From CAWEYO01 sp963813315 (GTDB lineage: Bacteria; Pseudomonadota; Alphaproteobacteria; Rhizobiales; Rhizobiaceae): a stretch of DNA of 64,000 nt. Positions 8,517 to 17,765 of the stretch are shown here, one piece after another. How positions within the stretch are numbered: the first letter of the stretch is position 1; each line of letters begins with the position of its first letter. Location of the stretch: NCBI GenBank assembly GCA_963813315.1, contig CAWEYO010000020.1, positions 275,272-339,271 of the forward strand. Reading direction: 5' to 3'. Under the pieces are notes generated by a model, which was not told where the DNA came from, did no database searches, and was given only the letters and a program-made list of their open reading frames with translations. The position numbers were made by a program, and so were the translations under genes.

Positions 8517-9437
8517 ATGACCCCCCAAAAATGGATCGTTGCAGCAGCGGCAGGGATTGTAGTGCTCCTTGCGCTTGGACTCTTGTTGGGGCGCAGGATC
8601 CTGGCTGCTGCCGGCGTCGAGCGCGCCGCCGCCTTGCCGCAGCGCTCCGCGCATGAAGGTACGGCGCCCGTTCAACGGCGAGAAGGCGTCACAAAGGCGG
8701 ACCGGGACCGCGTCGGCGGTCTGCTCGACCTCACCGAACTCGAGGTTTCGGATGTCATGGTCCATCGCACCAACATGCGCTCGGTAAACGCCGACAACCC
8801 GCCCGAAGCGGTGGTACGCGAGATCCTGCAAAGCCCGCATACGCGCATGCCGCTGTGGCGAGGTTCGCTCGACAACATCGTCGGCGTCCTGCATGCCAAG
8901 GACCTGCTCAGGGCGCTTAACGATGTTGGCAACGACTTCTCCCGGATCGACATCATGAAGATCGCGTCAAAGCCGTGGTTCGTTCCGGACACGACGTCGC
9001 TACAGGATCAGCTCAACGCCTTCCTGAGGCGCAAGGCGCATTTCGCGGTCGTGGTCGACGAGTATGGCGAGGTCGAAGGGCTCGTCACGCTGGAAGACAT
9101 CATCGAGGAGATCGTCGGCGAGATCGCCGACGAGCACGATATCGATATCCATGGGGTCAAGCAGGAGGCCGACGGCTCGGTCGTTGTGGAAGGCACGGTG
9201 CCCATCCGCGATCTCAACCGCGCCCTTGACTGGCAATTGCCGGAGAATGAGGCAACCACCATCGCGGGCCTCGTCATCCACGAGACGCAGTCCATTCCGG
9301 AAGAGAAGCAGGCCTTCACCTTCCACGGCAAGCGCTTCATCGTCCTGAAGCGCGACAAGAACCGGCTTGCCAGAATCAGGATCAGGCCCGCGGCGGAGAC
9401 CGTTCCGCCCTCGCCTGTGCGTTCGACAGGACGTTGA
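8517..9437 (+). CDS. CorC/HlyC-type CBS protein lacking the DUF21 membrane domain
   Basis: A 306-residue protein twelve bases after aroB, probably in the same operon. Residues about 7-25 form one membrane span, followed by a short linker. From about residue 60 it matches the cytoplasmic half of CNNM/CorC transporters: a CBS pair (LEVSDVMVHRTNM, then HAKDLLRAL and VVVDEYGEVEGLVTLEDIIEEIVGEI) and the C-terminal transporter-associated domain (IHGVKQEADGSVVVEGTV). The usual four-helix DUF21 transport domain of about 180 residues is missing, replaced by a single helix. Full rhizobial homologues are normally about 430 residues. It may be a regulatory remnant or an internally deleted transporter; I see no frame break. 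Confidence 0.85.
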   Translation: MTPQKWIVAAAAGIVVLLALGLLLGRRILAAAGVERAAALPQRSAHEGTAPVQRREGVTKADRDRVGGLLDLTELEVSDVMVHRTNMRSVNADNPPEAVVREILQSPHTRMPLWRGSLDNIVGVLHAKDLLRALNDVGNDFSRIDIMKIASKPWFVPDTTSLQDQLNAFLRRKAHFAVVVDEYGEVEGLVTLEDIIEEIVGEIADEHDIDIHGVKQEADGSVVVEGTVPIRDLNRALDWQLPENEATTIAGLVIHETQSIPEEKQAFTFHGKRFIVLKRDKNRLARIRIRPAAETVPPSPVRSTGR

Positions 9438-9439
9438 CT

Positions 9440-9637
9440 ATGCCGGTGCAGGTTTCCAAATCGCAATTCAAGGCGCATGCGCTTGAGTACTTTCGCAAGG
9501 TCGAGACGACTGGCGAGCCGCTTATCGTTACGGATCATGGAAAGCCGACCTTGGAGATACGGAAGGTGGCGGCAAAGGAGGCTCAAATGGCCCTGTTTAC
9601 CACCGTGTTTTCTCGCCAGGTGCCGCAGGCTCGATAG
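9440..9637 (+). CDS. Orphan Phd/YefM-like antitoxin
   Basis: A 65-residue protein with the Phd/YefM N-terminal fold: VSKSQFKAHALEYFRKVETTGEPLIVTDHGKPTLEI is the typical DNA-binding dimer segment. The C-terminus, which would wrap the toxin, is unusual and its last 40 bases overlap the 3' end of the convergent bolA gene. No toxin gene follows. ATG at 9440 sits three bases past the CorC-like stop. It may be a free-standing regulator or the remnant of a lost toxin-antitoxin pair. Confidence 0.6.
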   Translation: MPVQVSKSQFKAHALEYFRKVETTGEPLIVTDHGKPTLEIRKVAAKEAQMALFTTVFSRQVPQAR

Positions 9638-9899
9638 CGAGCGCATGCACACCGGCCCTCAATTCGTCGGCAAGCAACTCGTTCACCGCGCGATGGCGCT
9701 CCACGCGGCTCTTCCCGGCGAAGGCCGCTGAAACGATACGGACGCGGAAATGCGTTTCGCCGGTACCGTCGAATATGGCGTGATGCCCGGATTCGGTGTG
9801 GTGATGGCCGGCGTGGAGATGGCTCTCGTTGATGATATCGAGCCGCTCAGGCGAAAGGGCTTCGCTCAGCTTCCGTTCCATCCTTTCCTGCATGGACAT
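9597..9899 (-). CDS. BolA-family protein
   Basis: A 100-residue BolA/YrbA-like protein. Family members partner with monothiol glutaredoxins, bind [2Fe-2S] clusters and act in iron sensing or cell morphology. The fold is seen as LDIINESHLHAGHHH (with the cluster-ligand-type histidine), GETHFRVRIVS, FAGKSRVERHRAVNELLADEL, and VHALAIEPAAPGE. A second ATG three residues in is possible. It is divergent from the J-domain gene across about 145 bases, the usual order bolA / DnaJ-like / cobS in rhizobia. Confidence 0.93.
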   Translation of the reverse strand: MSMQERMERKLSEALSPERLDIINESHLHAGHHHTESGHHAIFDGTGETHFRVRIVSAAFAGKSRVERHRAVNELLADELRAGVHALAIEPAAPGEKTRW

Positions 9900-10043
9900 G
9901 GCCGTTTCCTTTCACCACATGTGCCCCGATCACCACAAAAACAGCAAAACCGGTGGGCCGGGGCCGCAAATCAGCGGTTAGGTCCATTGTCAGGCAAATG
10001 TCAATTCTTGTTTCGCGCCGCGAACGTCCCATAATCGGAGCAA

Positions 10044-10664
10044 ATGAAGACGTATTCGAAATATTTCGAAAAAATCCGCGTTCGGCCAGATCCCGACGCG
10101 GAACTGAAGTCGCGCGCGCCTGCCTGCCAGTGGGACGGCTGCAGGGAGGCCGGCACCCACCGCGCGCCGGTGGGCCGCCTGCGCGAGGGCGAGTATTTCA
10201 GATTCTGTCTCCATCATGTCCGCGAGTACAACAAGGGCTTCAATTACTTCTCCGGTCTGGCCGATTCAGAGATCTCCCGCTTCCAGAAGGAAGCGCTGAC
10301 CGGCCATCGTCCCACCTGGACGATGGGCGCCAACGGCAGTACGCGTACCTCGCCGGATTTCGCCCAGCTGCGCTCGGGCCGCGCCGGCTACTACAACCGC
10401 ATGCGCGATCCGTTCAACCTGTTCGGCGCAAAGCCTGGCGATCAGAGCGCACTGCGCGAGCGCAAGGCCAGGCCGCTTGAGGCCAAGGCGCTGGAAACGC
10501 TTGGTCTTGACGCAAAGGCGACTGGCGCGGACATCAAGGCGCGCTATAAGGAGCTCGTAAAGCGCCACCATCCCGATGCGAATGGCGGCGACAGGGGGTC
10601 GGAAGACCGGTTCCGCGACGTGCTCCAGGCCTATCGCGTGCTCAAACAAGCAGGTTTGTGTTGA
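10044..10664 (+). CDS. J-domain (DnaJ-type) protein
   Basis: A 206-residue co-chaperone-like protein with the J-domain at the C-terminus (about residues 145-203), including the essential HPD in KRHHPDANGGDRGSEDRF. The N-terminal part carries a CxxxG...C arrangement in CQWDGCREAGTHRAP and FCLHHVREYNKGFNYF, perhaps a metal-binding module, and is specific to alphaproteobacterial members. It should stimulate the ATPase of an Hsp70. The substrate is unknown. It precedes cobS across a repeat-bearing spacer of 176 bases, so it is probably separately transcribed. Confidence 0.9.
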   Translation: MKTYSKYFEKIRVRPDPDAELKSRAPACQWDGCREAGTHRAPVGRLREGEYFRFCLHHVREYNKGFNYFSGLADSEISRFQKEALTGHRPTWTMGANGSTRTSPDFAQLRSGRAGYYNRMRDPFNLFGAKPGDQSALRERKARPLEAKALETLGLDAKATGADIKARYKELVKRHHPDANGGDRGSEDRFRDVLQAYRVLKQAGLC

Positions 10665-10676
10665 GCGGCAGGTCTG

Positions 10677-10778
10677 CTAGAGCATGATCCCGAAAAGTTG
10701 ACGGACTCTTCGGACAAGATCATGCGTGAACAGCAATTTAGGGCAATATGGCTTGTCTTGGATTCGCCATCTGCTCTA
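10677..10778. repeat. Palindromic repeat between the J-domain gene and cobS
   Basis: Outer arms CTAGAGCA and TGCTCTA enclose an inner hairpin with arms GCATGATC and GATCATGC. This is a common rhizobial repetitive palindrome. It overlaps the presumed leader or promoter region of cobS. Confidence 0.7.
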
Positions 10779-10840
10779 AAGACCGCTCCCGAACGTAAGC
10801 GGATTGCCTGCGAAGCCTCGGCCTCGCCCGTGGAGATGTC

Positions 10841-11827
10841 ATGAACAAGGTCGAACGCGATATCGCCAACCTCCCCGATACAACGGCGTCGGTTAAGGAG
10901 AAATTCGGCTTCGAATCCCGGATGGTGGTGCCAGCCTATTCGGAAGCCGACCCACATGTACCGGACATCGATCCCGACTATCTGTTCGACGAACAGACAA
11001 CGCTGGCGATCCTTTCCGGCTTTGCGTTCAACCGCCGCGTCATGGTGTCCGGCTACCACGGGACGGGAAAATCGACCCATATCGAGCAGGTAGCCGCGCG
11101 TCTCAACTGGCCCTGCGTGCGGGTCAATCTGGACAGCCATGTCAGCCGTATCGACCTCGTCGGCAAGGACGCCATCGTGGTCAAGGACGGGATGCAGGTA
11201 ACCGAGTTCCGGGATGGCATTCTCCCCTGGGCCTATCAGCACAATGTCGCGCTCTGCTTTGACGAGTATGACGCGGGCCGCCCCGACGTGATGTTCGTTA
11301 TCCAGCGCGTGCTGGAATCGTCCGGCCGCCTCACCTTGCTTGACCAGAGCCGGGTCATCCGCCCGCATCCGGCTTTCCGCCTGTTCTCGACGGCTAACAC
11401 GGTGGGCCTGGGCGACACCACCGGCCTCTACCACGGCACCCAGCAGATCAACCAGGCGCAGATGGACCGCTGGTCGATCGTCACCACGCTGAACTATTTG
11501 CCGCACGACAATGAAGTCGCGATCGTTCTCGCCAAGGCCAAGCACTACCGGAACGAAAAGGGCAGGGACATCGTGAACAAAATGGTGCGCGTCGCCGACA
11601 TGACGCGCTCGGCGTTCATGAACGGCGATCTCTCGACCGTCATGAGCCCACGCACCGTAATCACCTGGGCCGAAAATGCCGAGATATTCGGCAGCGTAGG
11701 CATGGCCTTCCGGTTGACCTTCCTCAACAAATGCGACGAACTGGAGCGCACCGTCGTGGCCGAATTCTATCAGCGTGCCTTCGGCGAGGAATTGCCGGAA
11801 TCGGCTGCCAACGTCGTTTTGGGATGA
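10841..11827 (+). CDS. cobS: Aerobic cobaltochelatase subunit CobS
   Basis: A 328-residue MoxR-type AAA+ ATPase. With CobT and CobN it inserts cobalt into hydrogenobyrinic acid a,c-diamide in the aerobic B12 pathway. Walker A is GYHGTGKSTH, Walker B is ALCFDEYDAGRPD, and sensor 1 lies in RLFSTANTVG. The N-terminal FDEQTTLAILSGFAFNRRVM leads into the ATPase core. Length is typical (about 330). cobT starts 11 bases after the stop, and the pair is an operon. No cobalamin riboswitch was recognised upstream. Confidence 0.97.
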   Translation: MNKVERDIANLPDTTASVKEKFGFESRMVVPAYSEADPHVPDIDPDYLFDEQTTLAILSGFAFNRRVMVSGYHGTGKSTHIEQVAARLNWPCVRVNLDSHVSRIDLVGKDAIVVKDGMQVTEFRDGILPWAYQHNVALCFDEYDAGRPDVMFVIQRVLESSGRLTLLDQSRVIRPHPAFRLFSTANTVGLGDTTGLYHGTQQINQAQMDRWSIVTTLNYLPHDNEVAIVLAKAKHYRNEKGRDIVNKMVRVADMTRSAFMNGDLSTVMSPRTVITWAENAEIFGSVGMAFRLTFLNKCDELERTVVAEFYQRAFGEELPESAANVVLG

Positions 11828-11837
11828 TGCAAGGCTC

Positions 11838-13736
11838 ATGGCAGGCCAAGGCGACAATTCGACGCGCGGCGCACGCAAGACCAACGGTGAAGGCGAAACT
11901 TTCCGCCGCGCCATCTCGGTCTGCGTGCGCGCGATCGCCGGCGACCATGGCCTCGAGGTAACCTTTGCCAAGGACCGGCCCGCACTTGCCGGAAACCGGG
12001 CGCGGCTCCCGGAGTTGCCGAAGAAGCCGACCAGGTACGACATAGCGGTGACTCGGGGCATCGGCGACTCATTGGCGCTAAGACGCGCATGCCACGACGC
12101 CCGTATCCACACCCGGCTTGCGCCGGAAGGCAAGCAGGCCCGCGCCATCTTTGACGCGGTCGAGCAGGCGCGTGTGGAGGCCATCGGGTCGCGCGCCATG
12201 CTGGGCGTGGCCGACAATATCGGCAACATGCTGGAGGACAAATACGCCAAGGCCAATCTCGCCGACGTGAAAGACCAAGCCGACGCGCCGATCGAAGAAG
12301 CGGTTGCGATGATGGTCCGCGAGAAGCTGACAGGACGCGCCGTGCCGAAAAGCGGCGAGCGCATGGTCAACCTCTGGCGCAAATGGGTCGAGGGCAAGGC
12401 CGCGGCCGATCTCGATGGCCTTGCCGCCAAGCTGGACGATCAGAACGCCTTCGCGCGTGTCGTGCGCGACATGCTTGCGTCAATGGAGATGGCGGAAGAG
12501 CTTGGCGAGGAGCAGGAGAGCGAAGACGCCGAAAGCGACGACCAGCCGCAGGGCGAGGAAAGAAGCGACGCTGATGGCGAGGACGATTCCGGCTCCGAGG
12601 AGTCCGAGCAGGAGGGCGCCGAGACCTCGTCCGAGGACGAGGAGACCGGCGAAACGGAGGCAGCCGAGGCGAGCGCCGACGATATTGCGGAGGATGATGA
12701 CCCAGACGCCGAGACGCCAGGCGAGGCGAAGCGGCCGGACCATCCCTTCACGAACCTCTCGAAGGAGATCGACTACAAGGTCTTCTCGCCCGCCTTCGAC
12801 GAGACAGTCGGCGCGCAGGATCTTTGCGACGAGGAAGAGCTCGACCGGTTGCGCGCGTTTCTCGACAAGCAGCTTTCGAACCTGCAGGGCGTGGTGGGGC
12901 GGCTTGCGAACCGCCTGCAGCGCCGCCTGATGGCGAAGCAGAACCGGTCTTGGGATTTCGACCTCGAAGAGGGCTATCTCGATCCCGCACGTTTGGTCCG
13001 CGTGGTTATCGATCCTATGCAGCCGCTCTCGTTCAAGCAGGAGCGCGACGCGAAGTTCCGCGATACGGTGGTGACGCTGCTCCTCGACAATTCCGGCTCC
13101 ATGCGCGGGCGGCCGATCACGGTCGCCGCCACCTGCGCCGACATCCTTGCCCGCACGCTCGAGCGGTGCGGCGTTTCGGTCGAGATACTCGGCTTTACCA
13201 CGCGCGCCTGGAAAGGTGGCCAGGCGCGGGAGAAATGGCTGAAGGACGGCAAGCCGTCCAACCCTGGCCGGCTCAACGACCTGCGCCACATCATCTACAA
13301 GAGCGCCGATGCGCCCTGGCGGCGGGCGCGCCGCAATCTGGGACTTATGATGCGCGAAGGTCTGCTGAAGGAAAACATAGACGGCGAGGCGTTGCTGTGG
13401 GCGCACAGTCGCCTGATGGGACGGTCGGAACAGCGCAAGATCCTGATGATGATTTCCGACGGCGCCCCGGTCGACGATTCCACGCTCTCGGTCAATCCGG
13501 GCAACTATCTCGAAAGGCATCTGCGCGCCGTGATCGAGCTGATCGAGACGCGCTCGCCAGTCGAACTGCTTGCGATCGGCATCGGACACGACGTCACGCG
13601 CTACTACCGGCGTGCCGTCACAATCGTCGATGCGGAGGAGCTCGCCGGCGCGATGACCGAGCAGCTCGCATCGCTTTTCGATGAAGAATCGGCGCGGGCC
13701 GGCCGTCGCGGCGGCGCCTTGCGGCGCTTCGGATGA
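11838..13736 (+). CDS. cobT: Aerobic cobaltochelatase subunit CobT
   Basis: A 632-residue partner of CobS. The N-terminal region (about 1-200) is helical; residues about 210-310 are a very acidic, low-complexity linker of Glu/Asp/Ser; the C-terminal half is a von Willebrand A domain with the MIDAS motif LLDNSGSMRG and the later SDGAPVDDS. ATG at 11838 (MAGQGDNSTRG) is chosen because family similarity starts there and it follows the cobS stop closely. The stop overlaps the next gene by four bases. Confidence 0.96.
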   Translation: MAGQGDNSTRGARKTNGEGETFRRAISVCVRAIAGDHGLEVTFAKDRPALAGNRARLPELPKKPTRYDIAVTRGIGDSLALRRACHDARIHTRLAPEGKQARAIFDAVEQARVEAIGSRAMLGVADNIGNMLEDKYAKANLADVKDQADAPIEEAVAMMVREKLTGRAVPKSGERMVNLWRKWVEGKAAADLDGLAAKLDDQNAFARVVRDMLASMEMAEELGEEQESEDAESDDQPQGEERSDADGEDDSGSEESEQEGAETSSEDEETGETEAAEASADDIAEDDDPDAETPGEAKRPDHPFTNLSKEIDYKVFSPAFDETVGAQDLCDEEELDRLRAFLDKQLSNLQGVVGRLANRLQRRLMAKQNRSWDFDLEEGYLDPARLVRVVIDPMQPLSFKQERDAKFRDTVVTLLLDNSGSMRGRPITVAATCADILARTLERCGVSVEILGFTTRAWKGGQAREKWLKDGKPSNPGRLNDLRHIIYKSADAPWRRARRNLGLMMREGLLKENIDGEALLWAHSRLMGRSEQRKILMMISDGAPVDDSTLSVNPGNYLERHLRAVIELIETRSPVELLAIGIGHDVTRYYRRAVTIVDAEELAGAMTEQLASLFDEESARAGRRGGALRRFG

Positions 13737-14770
13737 CGCCGCCGCCGCCTCTGCGTGCCAGGAAATTGCTGGCTGGCGCCGCCGTCCTTCCTTTGCTTGC
13801 GGCCGTTGTGCTGTTCCAGCCGCTCGGCGCCGGCTCAGTTCCCCTCGATCAAATCAAGGTCACGGCCCGCCCGATCACGCAGTTCCATATCGGCCGCGAC
13901 GAAAAGCAGTTCGGGCCGCTGGAATTCGTCGGCGGGCTCGAGCTGACAGCGAATTCCCGCGATTTCGGCGCGTTCTCCGCATTTCGCTTCACCGGGCCCA
14001 GTGGCGATTTCGTCGGAGTTGCCGACAGCGGCTTCTGGTTCTTCGGCAGGGTCGTTCACGATGCCAGCCAGCGCCCGGCGGGAATCGATAATTTCCGCAT
14101 GGTCGAGATTGTCGACGACGCAGGGATGACCGGCGCCGCGAAATGGGATGTCGATGCGGAAGGTCTGGCTGTCAAGGATGGAATTGCGAGCGTCGGCTTC
14201 GAGCGCAACCATCGCATCGCTGAGTTCAGGATCGATCCTGACCGTATGGGCGCTGCGATCCGCAACTTCGATTTTCTTGTGCCCGCGAACGAGCTCCGCA
14301 GGAACCGCGGCTTCGAGACCGTGGCGCACACCCCTGCCGATGGCAAACACGAGGGTGGGCTGGTCGTGGTCTCCGAAAAGAGCCTGGACAGCCGAGGCAA
14401 CGTCTTCGCCGCCATTATCCAGGGACCCAACAAGGGCGTCTTCACGGTCGCGCGTCACGGCAGTTTCGACATCACGGACGGCGCGTTCCTGCCGGGCGGC
14501 GACCTTCTGCTGCTGGAGCGAAGTTTCTCAATGGCGGAAGGGGTGAAAATGCAGCTTCGCCGGATATCCGGAGACTTCATCGCCAAGGGTGCCGTTGCCG
14601 ACGGGCCGGTTCTGCTCGCGGCCGACATGGGCTACCAGATCGACAACATGGAAGCGATGGACGTCTGGAAACGTTCCGACGGCGCGCTGATGGTGTCGCT
14701 CCTATCCGACGACAACCAGTCGATGTTCCAACGCAACCTCTACCTGGAATTCATCCTGCACGACGACTGA
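13733..14770 (+). CDS. Exported phytase-like esterase domain protein
   Basis: A 345-residue protein whose ATG overlaps the cobT stop (ATGA). Residues about 10-30 are a signal peptide or anchor (LLAGAAVLPLLAAVVLF). The rest matches the 'esterase-like activity of phytase' family, a beta-propeller seen as GGLELTANSRDFGAFSAF, GVADSGFWFFGRV, DAEGLAVKDGIASVGFERNHRI and DNMEAMDVWKRSDG. The family is often found next to cobT or rpmB in rhizobia. The substrate is unproven and 'phytase' comes only from family naming. Confidence 0.85.
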   Translation: MTPPPPLRARKLLAGAAVLPLLAAVVLFQPLGAGSVPLDQIKVTARPITQFHIGRDEKQFGPLEFVGGLELTANSRDFGAFSAFRFTGPSGDFVGVADSGFWFFGRVVHDASQRPAGIDNFRMVEIVDDAGMTGAAKWDVDAEGLAVKDGIASVGFERNHRIAEFRIDPDRMGAAIRNFDFLVPANELRRNRGFETVAHTPADGKHEGGLVVVSEKSLDSRGNVFAAIIQGPNKGVFTVARHGSFDITDGAFLPGGDLLLLERSFSMAEGVKMQLRRISGDFIAKGAVADGPVLLAADMGYQIDNMEAMDVWKRSDGALMVSLLSDDNQSMFQRNLYLEFILHDD

Positions 14771-15334
14771 AAGTGCGCCGCGGCCCCGCGCCGCTTTTCC
14801 GTGTGAAACCAGTGGCTTGCGATTTTGTCGCGTTGGACCGTTCCTGCCTCGCATTAAGTGGCATCCGCCTTCCCGGCTTTGCCTTGGCGGCGAGGGTCGC
14901 CCGCCTCCCGGCTTCGCCACCGCGCTTCCCAGCCTTGCCCTTTCTCGGCTTCACTTTTGGTATGTGGACCGCTCTCGATGACATAATCGGCGAGAATAAC
15001 ACCGCCGTTTGATCTGCCGAAGAGGCCATGGTGGCCGTCAAAGGCCGATCTGCCTCTGCAACTTCACCAGCGTCCAGTGCTGACTGGCGGCAAACTGCAA
15101 GCAATTGGCAGCGAAGAGCAAGTTGCGCTCCTTCCTAACGGCAGGGCAAATACCTTAATACATGCAGCGAAAAGAACCGATTAAGTAAGCGCAAGGCCGG
15201 GCACGCGTCTGATAAGCCGACCATCTGCCCGCACGCTACCCATCAACAGCTACCCGCAATGTGGTTGGCGCAATCCGCGCCGATGTTGAAGGCGTCAGTC
15301 GCCTGCGCACAAACAAGCTCGAAGGAGAGCAATC
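14771..15334. other. Gene-poor interval upstream of the RTX protease
   Basis: No confident gene. On the minus strand a lysine/arginine-rich open frame (14751-14984) runs antisense into the esterase gene's 3' end; it starts MSSRAVHIPKVKPRKGK and could be a small basic protein or, more likely, a compositional artefact. From about 15105 the sequence becomes AT-richer and probably contains the promoter of the following protease gene; its ribosome binding site AAGGAG is at 15322-15327. Confidence 0.4.
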
Positions 15335-16985
15335 TTGGCAACGCCAACAAGCAATTTTGTGCCAGTGACGGAAATCAATCCGATTGCGACTGGAGCGGGT
15401 AAATACTTAGTTGAGGGGACGAAATGGGGCGGCGCGCTGGGGACAGGCGTGACGCTCGACTTCAGCTTCCAGACCTACAATTCGTATTACTCAACCTACT
15501 ATTCCGCCTACAACGAATACAACGACGGCTCCGGGCTTCTGACTGCAGGGGAGAAGGCCGCAATCAGAGCCGTTCTCGCCACTTGGTCCAGCTCCGCGAA
15601 CCTGAATTTCCGCGAAGTGGCCGACAGCGCCAATGTGGCGGGCGAGCTTCGCTTTGCCTACACGCAGCAAAACGGTGGAAACGAAGCCGCGCACGCATAT
15701 CTTCCGGGTACCGCCCCTAGCGCTGGCGATGTCTGGTTAGACTGGTACAATTTCAATCCGGACGCTCTCCCCACGATCGCCAACGGCTCGTTCGACTACC
15801 ACACGATCTTACATGAGGTCGGCCACGCTCTGGGGCTGAAACATTCGTTCGCAAGCCCCAACGCAATCCCTGCGGCACAGGACAACTACTTCTACTCGGT
15901 CATGAGCTACACGGCGTCGCCCTTCTCAGGTGACGACTACGCATCATTCTATCCCACCACGCCGATGTATTACGATCTGGTTGCGATCCAGGCGCTGTAC
16001 GGAAAAAATACCACAATCAACGCAGGGAACAACACATATACATTCAACGACGGAACCAGATATTGGCAGGCAATCAATGATGCTTCCGGTCATGACACAA
16101 TTGTCTACAACGGTGTGGAGAATAGCTCGATCAACTTGAACCCCGGCCAATTCAGCGCGCTAAGCGAAAGGATTTTCTTCACGGCCAGTTCGTCACGTGC
16201 CACCGTTACCATCGGCCCCGGCGTGGTCATTGAAGATGCCCGTGGCGGAAGCGGCCATGACAGCCTTGATCGGCAATGGGGTCGCCAACGTCCTCAGGGG
16301 AGAGGCCGGTAACGACACGTTGACCGGCGGCGCTGGCAACGACACCCTGAACGGCGGCGTTGGTGCGGACGTTCTCAACGGCGGGACCGGTAACGACACC
16401 TACGTGTTGGAGAATGCGTACGACACCATCGCCGACAGCAGCGGCATCGACACGATCACCTCGACCATCACCCGCACGTTGGCGAGCAGCATCGAGAAGC
16501 TGACTTTGCTTGGCGCGGCTACAGCCAACGGCACTGGCAACACCGCAGCCAACACAATCATCGGGAACGCGGGCGTGAATGTCCTGACAGGCAACGCCGG
16601 TAACGATGTCCTCTCCGGCCTCGGCGGCAACGACAAGCTGGTCGGCGGGCTTGGGAGCGACACTTTCGTCTTCAACGCTGCCATCAGCACTACCACGAAC
16701 CGCGACGCTATCATGGATTTCGCCAACGCAAGCGGTAACAACGACATCTGCCACCTGGAGAACGCGATCTTCACCAAGTTGGGTGCCGGGGCGGCTCATG
16801 CCCTGAACCCCGCCTTCTTCAAGGTCGGGGCTGCCGCGACAGACGCCAACGACTTCTTAGTCTACAACAAAACTACCGGCGTCTTATCGTACGATGTCAA
16901 CGGCAGCGGCGCGGGCGGTGTGACGCAAATTTGTGCCCTGACTAACAAGCTGACACTGACGGCTACGGATTTCTTCGTGATCTGA
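15335..16985 (+). pseudogene. RTX zinc metalloprotease (serralysin-like), one frameshift
   Basis: A secreted M10-type metalloprotease split by a one-base frameshift near 16268. The first frame (15335-16312) starts at TTG, seven bases after AAGGAG, and carries the zinc site HEVGHALGLKH and a downstream Met-turn VMSYTASPF. The second frame (to 16985) carries hemolysin-type calcium-binding nonapeptides (GEAGNDTL, GGAGNDTL, GNAGNDVLSG, GGLGSDTFVF) and the C-terminal domain that acts as the type I secretion signal. Removing one G in CCTTGATCGG restores SLIGNGVANVLRGEAGND. Together they make about 549 residues, normal for the family. No secretion genes lie nearby. Real decay and sequencing error cannot be told apart here. 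Confidence 0.85.
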
Positions 16986-17081
16986 GCCGAGGCCGAGCAG
17001 TTTGGCCTTTGCCATCGAGGCACCGACCATCGCGCTTCAGTTGTTGACGCGCTTGGCCAGTCCCCCCGCCGCGCGCTGCGC

Positions 17082-17765
17082 TCAGGCAGCTGCAATCACC
17101 GGCTGGCTCCAGCGTGCGGCGATCAGCCGGTAAGGGATCAGCGCAAAAACCGCGATTGCAAGCTTTACCGCCAGATCGCCGATCGCCCAGGAAACCCAGC
17201 GCGGGGCGTCCTGACCGAGGGCGCCCATCAGCGGTGCGGCTTCGATTGCAAATCCGTCGTCGGGTCCGACAAAGGCAAAAGCGGCTGAGAAGGCGATCGT
17301 AAAGAAGATCGCAGTGTCAAAAACCGAGCCGGCCAGGGATGCGAAGACGGGGGCACGCCACCAGGCCTGCCGGCGCAGCCAGTTGAAGACGGTGACGTCG
17401 AGAAGCTGGGCGAAAAGAAACGCGCTGCCGGAAGCGACGGCGATCCTGACCAGCCTGCCGGCGGCGGTTTCGTAAGGGATGTAGCCGTATTTGAAGAGAA
17501 GCGGCGGGATCACGATCGAGCAGGCGACCGCAATCATGAAACCAACGAAGACGATGCGGCGCGCCACGAACGGACCGTAACGCCGGTTGGCGAGATCGGT
17601 GACGAGAAAGGAAAAGGGATAGGTGAAGGCGCCCCAGGTCAGGATGTCGGCGAGCGCAATCCGGCCGAGCTGGCCCTGGAGCGGAAATTGCACGAGAACA
17701 TTTGACGCGACGACGATCAGCGCCATCGCGACAACGAAAGGAAGATAGGCGGAAGACCGTATCAT
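17082..17765 (-). CDS. Queuosine precursor transporter (YhhQ/VUT family)
   Basis: A 227-residue membrane protein with about six hydrophobic spans, of the COG1738 family that imports preQ0/preQ1 for queuosine-tRNA synthesis. Typical elements are LADILTWGAFTYPFSFLVTD and the NRRYG that follows, plus ASLAGSVFDTAIFF. ATG at 17765 is chosen because homology starts there and a preQ1-I riboswitch ends exactly at this codon; the in-frame extension upstream covers the riboswitch. It lies downstream of rpmB on the same strand, about 96 bases away. Upstream control by preQ1 independently supports the transport substrate. Confidence 0.92.
   Translation of the reverse strand: MIRSSAYLPFVVAMALIVVASNVLVQFPLQGQLGRIALADILTWGAFTYPFSFLVTDLANRRYGPFVARRIVFVGFMIAVACSIVIPPLLFKYGYIPYETAAGRLVRIAVASGSAFLFAQLLDVTVFNWLRRQAWWRAPVFASLAGSVFDTAIFFTIAFSAAFAFVGPDDGFAIEAAPLMGALGQDAPRWVSWAIGDLAVKLAIAVFALIPYRLIAARWSQPVIAAA

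Noticed and set aside
10631..12430. A 599-codon open frame on the minus strand opposite cobS and cobT
   Set aside because: It is a shadow: both plus-strand genes are complete with catalytic motifs, and the antisense product shows no domain, only composition typical of GC-rich antisense frames.
12480..13589. A 369-codon minus-strand frame opposite cobT
   Set aside because: Antisense of the cobT acidic linker and VWA domain; no domain features.
14751..14984. Lys/Arg-rich minus-strand frame after the esterase gene
   Set aside because: It lacks a visible ribosome binding site and overlaps the 3' end of the esterase in antisense; the composition can arise from GC-rich non-coding DNA.
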